Positions 60,397 to 64,000 of a stretch of DNA of 64,000 bases are shown here, piece after piece. Made by a program: the position numbers and the translations under genes. The notes under the pieces were generated by a model that was not told the origin of the DNA, made no database searches, and saw only the letters and a program-made list of their open reading frames with translations. The stretch lies in NCBI RefSeq assembly GCF_000191065.1, contig NZ_GL872283.1, forward strand, positions 1,296,447-1,360,446, written 5' to 3'. The stretch comes from Prevotella multiformis DSM 16608 (GTDB taxonomy: Bacteria; Bacteroidota; Bacteroidia; Bacteroidales; Bacteroidaceae). Each line of letters begins with the position of its first letter. The first letter of the stretch is position 1.

Positions 60397-63111
60397 CTAC
60401 TGCCAGAGACTCCGTCTCTTCCTGCCAAACAGCCGGACCAGTTCGCCGATCCACAGGACAAACGAGGTAGAAGCAATGATGGCAAACCAGTCTGCCAGGC
60501 TGAGGGGTGTGACATTGAACATCCTGCCACCGAACTGCACAATGAAAACCTGCCCGACGAAGACCATCAGGGCGATCATACCAAAACCGCCGCAACCTTT
60601 GAAGTGGAAAGCACTGCGCCCCGTTGCAAAGGCACGTGCATTAAACATGTTCCAGAACTGCAGCATCACGAAGACAGTGAAGAACAGGCTCAGCTCATGA
60701 TTCGTCAGTTCACGCTTTCCACCGCCATGCCACGCCAGAAGACCAGACATCGAACTGACAGATGCGTATTCCAACAGATAGAGCAGACCCAACAGCAGGG
60801 CAAAGAAGAATCCCCCCACTCCGATGATCTGCCGGTTCATAGACGGTGTGATGATAAACGCATGACGGTCACGGGGCTTGTCGTGCATGACCGACTCCAA
60901 CGGCGGGAGCGAGGCAAGGGCTATGGCCGCAAAGGTATCCATAATAAGATTCACCCACAGCATCTGAGTTACCGTGAGCGGACTCTGCGTCCCGATCAGC
61001 GCACCCGCCAGCACGATGAGACAGGCTGCGACATTCACAGTCATCTGGAAAAGGATAAAACGCTGTATGTTCTGATAGAGTGAACGTCCCCACATCACCG
61101 CTCTTCCGATGGAACGGAAAGAATTGTCGATAATGGTAATGTCGGACGCTTCCTTGGCAACGCTTGTCCCGTCGCCCATCGACAGACCTACATGGGCCGC
61201 CTTCAGAGCCGGCGCATCATTGGTTCCGTCACCCGTAACAGCCACGACCTCATTCTGCGCCTGCAGAGCCTCGACCAGCCGCCGCTTGTCCATCGGACGT
61301 GCACGGGCTATGATTTTCAGACTGCCGACACGTCTGGCAAGCTTGTCATCGCTGAGTGCCTCGAACTCGGGACCGGTAATGACACTGCTGTCATTATCCT
61401 TCTCTGTCCATAACCCCACCTGTCGACCTATCTCTTTGGCGGTCCCCGGCGTGTCGCCCGTGACAATCTTCACGTCGATTCCGGCATCAAGACACTCACG
61501 AACAGCAGCCGGCACTTCCTTGCGGACAGGATCGGCAATGGCTACAATGCCTTGGAAGACCAGTCCGCATTGCCGTTCTTTCATGGAGTCGAGTATCTTG
61601 CTGATGGCTCCCTCCTGCATGCTGATGCCGAAATCTTCAGGAAGGATCATACAGGCAAAGCCCAATGTACGCATCGCCTGGTTCTGCCATGCAAGCAGCC
61701 GGGCGCCGATCTCATCCCAGGAACGGTTACCCATTACGGAGGTGCAATCGTGCCGGATGATGTCCGTCGCTCCTTTTATATACAGGATGGTCTTTCCCGG
61801 CAGCCGGGCCGAGCGCACAAGCGTGCCCATGCACTTGCGTTCTGTGGAAAAAGGCAGTTCGTCAATGACCTCGGCACCCGCACGCAACTGACGGTAATCA
61901 CAGCCCTGATCGTGCAGCCACAGCAGGAGTGCGCCTTCGGTAGGATTCCCAAGAACTGTCGGATGCCGGGGATCAGAGAAATCGAGAGAAGCCGTCGAAT
62001 TGACGGCAATTCCTTCCCATGCCAGTGCCTGATGTTCGGCAGTAGTGCAGTCGATTTCCATTTCATGTACCCGCATCTGGTTCTGTGTCAGTGTCCCCGT
62101 CTTGTCTGTACAGATAACCGTCGTCGCCCCCATCGTCTCGCAGGCGTGCATCTTGCGGACAAGGTTGCTGGTCTTGAGCATGCGGCGCATGGAGTAAGCC
62201 AGCGAAAGCGTCACCGCCATAGGTAAACCCTCTGGTACGGCCACGACGATGAGCGTCACGCAGATCATGACTGAGTCGAGAAGGTATTGCAGGAAATGAA
62301 TCCAGCTGAAATCACAACTGAGAAAGAACATCGCCAGACGTGCGATGAGAATGACGGCGGCAATGGCATAGCTCGCCCGGGTGACAAGCCGACTGAGACG
62401 TTCAAGCTGCTCGGTGAGGGGCGTCTTCACACTGTTGTCAATCTGTGAAGCCACGAAAACCTTTCCGTTCTCAGTACTGTCTCCGACCTTCTCCACACGG
62501 AAAACGCCATGTCCCTCCATGACCTTCGTGCCACGCAGCACATGATCCGTCGGGAACGTGGCCTCCTTGTCGAAGTCCTCCCTGTGTGTGCTCTTGCGGC
62601 AGACGGGCTCACCGGTCAGCGACGACTCGTCAACATGGAGAGCCGTTGCCTCAAGCAGTACGCCGTCGGCCGGCACTTCCGCTCCGGTATTCAGCAGGAC
62701 GACATCCCCCACGACAACATTCCGCTTGGCAATCTTCGTCGTGTTGCCATTGCGTATCACCTCCACAGGTTCATCGTCGTCCACCTGGTTGAGGACAGCA
62801 AATGCCCTGTTGGCTTTCTCTTCAAAGAAGAAAGCCATCCCTGTCGCCAGAAAGATGGCAACAAAAATACCCACAGGCTCGAAGAACACCTCGGCCCCTT
62901 CGTCCAGCCCATAGTGCTCGTAAAAGGAAATACAGATTGAGAAGAATCCCGCAACGATCAGGATGATGACAAGCGGATCCTTGAACTTCCGCAGGAAACG
63001 CAGCCAAAGGGGTGTCTGTCGAGGTGGGGTAAGGAGGTTTTCGCCATATTTCCGGCGGCTGTCAGCAACCTCACGGTCGTTAAGTCCTGTATATATCTTT
63101 TTCTGATTCAT
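60397..63111 (-). CDS. calcium-translocating P-type ATPase (PMCA-like)
   Basis: A 904-residue P2-type ATPase. ATG 63111 (MNQKKIYTGL) is preferred to an upstream in-frame start. Motifs in order: TGE-type actuator loop LTGEPV near 166, PEGLP at 293-297 in helix 4, phosphorylated Asp336 in CTDKTGTLT, hinge TGDGTNDAPAL, and NLIMDTFAAIALASLPP in helix 6. The NxxMDTFA pattern is the PMCA-type calcium site. It exports calcium (or a related divalent ion) from the cytoplasm. There is no calmodulin-binding tail; the C-terminus is short and basic (GRKRRSLWQ). The zinc-ribbon gene lies 141 bases upstream on the same strand. Confidence 0.93.
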   Translation of the reverse strand: MNQKKIYTGLNDREVADSRRKYGENLLTPPRQTPLWLRFLRKFKDPLVIILIVAGFFSICISFYEHYGLDEGAEVFFEPVGIFVAIFLATGMAFFFEEKANRAFAVLNQVDDDEPVEVIRNGNTTKIAKRNVVVGDVVLLNTGAEVPADGVLLEATALHVDESSLTGEPVCRKSTHREDFDKEATFPTDHVLRGTKVMEGHGVFRVEKVGDSTENGKVFVASQIDNSVKTPLTEQLERLSRLVTRASYAIAAVILIARLAMFFLSCDFSWIHFLQYLLDSVMICVTLIVVAVPEGLPMAVTLSLAYSMRRMLKTSNLVRKMHACETMGATTVICTDKTGTLTQNQMRVHEMEIDCTTAEHQALAWEGIAVNSTASLDFSDPRHPTVLGNPTEGALLLWLHDQGCDYRQLRAGAEVIDELPFSTERKCMGTLVRSARLPGKTILYIKGATDIIRHDCTSVMGNRSWDEIGARLLAWQNQAMRTLGFACMILPEDFGISMQEGAISKILDSMKERQCGLVFQGIVAIADPVRKEVPAAVRECLDAGIDVKIVTGDTPGTAKEIGRQVGLWTEKDNDSSVITGPEFEALSDDKLARRVGSLKIIARARPMDKRRLVEALQAQNEVVAVTGDGTNDAPALKAAHVGLSMGDGTSVAKEASDITIIDNSFRSIGRAVMWGRSLYQNIQRFILFQMTVNVAACLIVLAGALIGTQSPLTVTQMLWVNLIMDTFAAIALASLPPLESVMHDKPRDRHAFIITPSMNRQIIGVGGFFFALLLGLLYLLEYASVSSMSGLLAWHGGGKRELTNHELSLFFTVFVMLQFWNMFNARAFATGRSAFHFKGCGGFGMIALMVFVGQVFIVQFGGRMFNVTPLSLADWFAIIASTSFVLWIGELVRLFGRKRRSLWQ

Positions 63112-63252
63112 AATGTTTTGTCTTTGTGCGGAGAACGATGCCGAGCAGAAAGAGGTACCGATGGGAATAGGCGGACTGCCATGGACATTCCTCTCACGCA
63201 CGATGCTCTTCCCATGGGAGAACTCCGGGAAAGAGATGCAAAAGGCATCTCC

Positions 63253-63813
63253 CTACAGTGCATTCTTCACCTCTATGTAATTCTTGAACAGCCAGGAATG
63301 TCCTTCAGCAAGCAACTTGACGACTTCAGCACAGACAAAGAGACCGACGAAGACGAGAAGGATGAAGAGAAGGCTGAAGCCGAAGAATATCCAGAGGTCG
63401 CCGTCGGCATATTTCTCCTGAAAACGGCGAAGCCATGAAGACGAGCGGCTCACAAACCGGCTGGTTGTCTCGGTGGCATTCTTCAACGTCTCACCGGCCT
63501 GGATAGAAGCATGCAATGCACGATGGGAAGCCTCAGCCAGCCTGGAACGCATCTCGGCGAGTTTCTCCTTCGAAGGCGAACTGACAAGACGGGACGAGAC
63601 CGTAGGGAGCGATCCTGCTTTCTTCACAGCAACGGGGGTGGCAACAGCCAGCGGAACGACCGATCGGGCATGCACACGCAGCGGCTCCGGCGCATCGAAC
63701 CTGCAATTCAGCACATTCCCGCAATAAGGACAGCGATACTTCATCGTCCCATATTTCTCAGTCTCAGCCACAAAGTCGCGGCCACATTTGCTACATTTGA
63801 CAGTGTACCTCAT
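63253..63813 (-). CDS. zinc-ribbon protein with C-terminal membrane helix
   Basis: A 186-residue protein. An N-terminal zinc ribbon has CSKC at residues 7-10 and CPYC near 28-31. A low-complexity Val/Ser-rich linker and an amphipathic helical region (EKLAEMRSRLAEASHRALHA) follow. A strong membrane helix (LWIFFGFSLLFILLVFVGLF) lies near the C-terminus, with about 30 residues after it. This is probably a tail-region-anchored inner-membrane protein with the ribbon in the cytoplasm. Function unknown. A minus-strand TAATTTTG (63829-63822) just before the ATG is a possible -7 box but sits very close. Confidence 0.8.
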   Translation of the reverse strand: MRYTVKCSKCGRDFVAETEKYGTMKYRCPYCGNVLNCRFDAPEPLRVHARSVVPLAVATPVAVKKAGSLPTVSSRLVSSPSKEKLAEMRSRLAEASHRALHASIQAGETLKNATETTSRFVSRSSSWLRRFQEKYADGDLWIFFGFSLLFILLVFVGLFVCAEVVKLLAEGHSWLFKNYIEVKNAL

Positions 63814-63844
63814 ACGAGGGGCAAAATTATAAAAAATAGTTGAG

Positions 63845-64000
63845 ATGGATGCAGGAATAAAAAGATTATTGCAAGCGTACCTCCCTCTCGGCCAAGAGAG
63901 CTTCTCAAGAATGCAGGCAGGCGCTAAAAGCTACAATCTCCTTTCTACTGGTACGGCCATCTTCACCGTCCGGCATCTGCTTCAAGATCTGTTCAAGAAC
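63845..64000 (+). CDS. possible start of a plus-strand gene, cut by the window edge
   Basis: ATG 63845 opens a frame of 52 codons with no stop before the right edge. It begins MDAGIKRLLQAYLPLGQESF and continues with AKSYNLLSTGTAIFTVRHLL. It is divergent from the zinc-ribbon gene and 31 bases from it. TACATTTG at 63792-63799 could be a -7 box but lies inside the other gene. I recognise no family, and with so little sequence its reality is uncertain. Confidence 0.4.
   Translation, partial: MDAGIKRLLQAYLPLGQESFSRMQAGAKSYNLLSTGTAIFTVRHLLQDLFKN

Overview
The window comes from a Bacteroidota chromosome, most likely Prevotellaceae. The evidence is a 290-residue primary sigma factor, SusC/SusD pairs and lipoproteins with acidic residues after the lipobox cysteine. 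The F-type ATPase order is atpD-C-(atpI-like)-B-E-F-H-A-G, and many genes carry the Bacteroidota promoter TTTG-N19/20-TAnnTTTG. No rRNA, tRNA, CRISPR array, insertion sequence or prophage was seen.

Region 1 (1-6.7 kb) is a minus-strand operon of seven small cytoplasmic proteins read from one good promoter at 6661-6692. Three are clear DUF2589-family paralogs. A fourth has a DUF2589-like head fused to a charged helix, a middle domain and an array of 11-residue Arg-Pro repeats; it runs off the left edge. Two more look like diverged or trimmed versions of the same fold, and one is a tiny zinc ribbon. I know of no assigned function for this family, so this is the best candidate for an undescribed system.

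Region 2 (7.2-17.9 kb) handles nutrient uptake. A BtuB-like TonB-dependent receptor is followed by a glycan-utilisation operon: SusC, SusD, a GH18 endo-beta-N-acetylglucosaminidase-like lipoprotein and two DUF1735 surface proteins ending in a LamG-like and an F5/8-type-C domain. A strong terminator closes it. GH95 alpha-fucosidase and GH20 beta-hexosaminidase genes at 27.9-32.4 kb fit the same host-glycan diet.

Region 3 (18.7-26.6 kb) carries ftsE, lysC, lysA, two glycosyltransferase-like genes and class III fructose-bisphosphatase, all on the plus strand. A gene with an internal duplication and the two glycosidases follow on the minus strand.

Region 4 (33.3-49.3 kb) is the housekeeping core: pfkA and the complete ATP synthase operon on plus, then a TonB-dependent receptor, rpoD, a secreted protein and proS on minus.

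Region 5 (49.4-64 kb) is mixed: an OmpA-like lipoprotein, a secreted endonuclease/exonuclease/phosphatase, a frameshifted membrane protein, a lipoprotein, a DUF438-hemerythrin-PAS protein, DoxX, an alanine:sodium symporter, a YitT protein, mnmA, a calcium P-type ATPase and a zinc-ribbon membrane protein. Its convergent gaps hold repeated terminators, and other gaps hold short tandem repeats. Two intergenic repeat families recur within the window.
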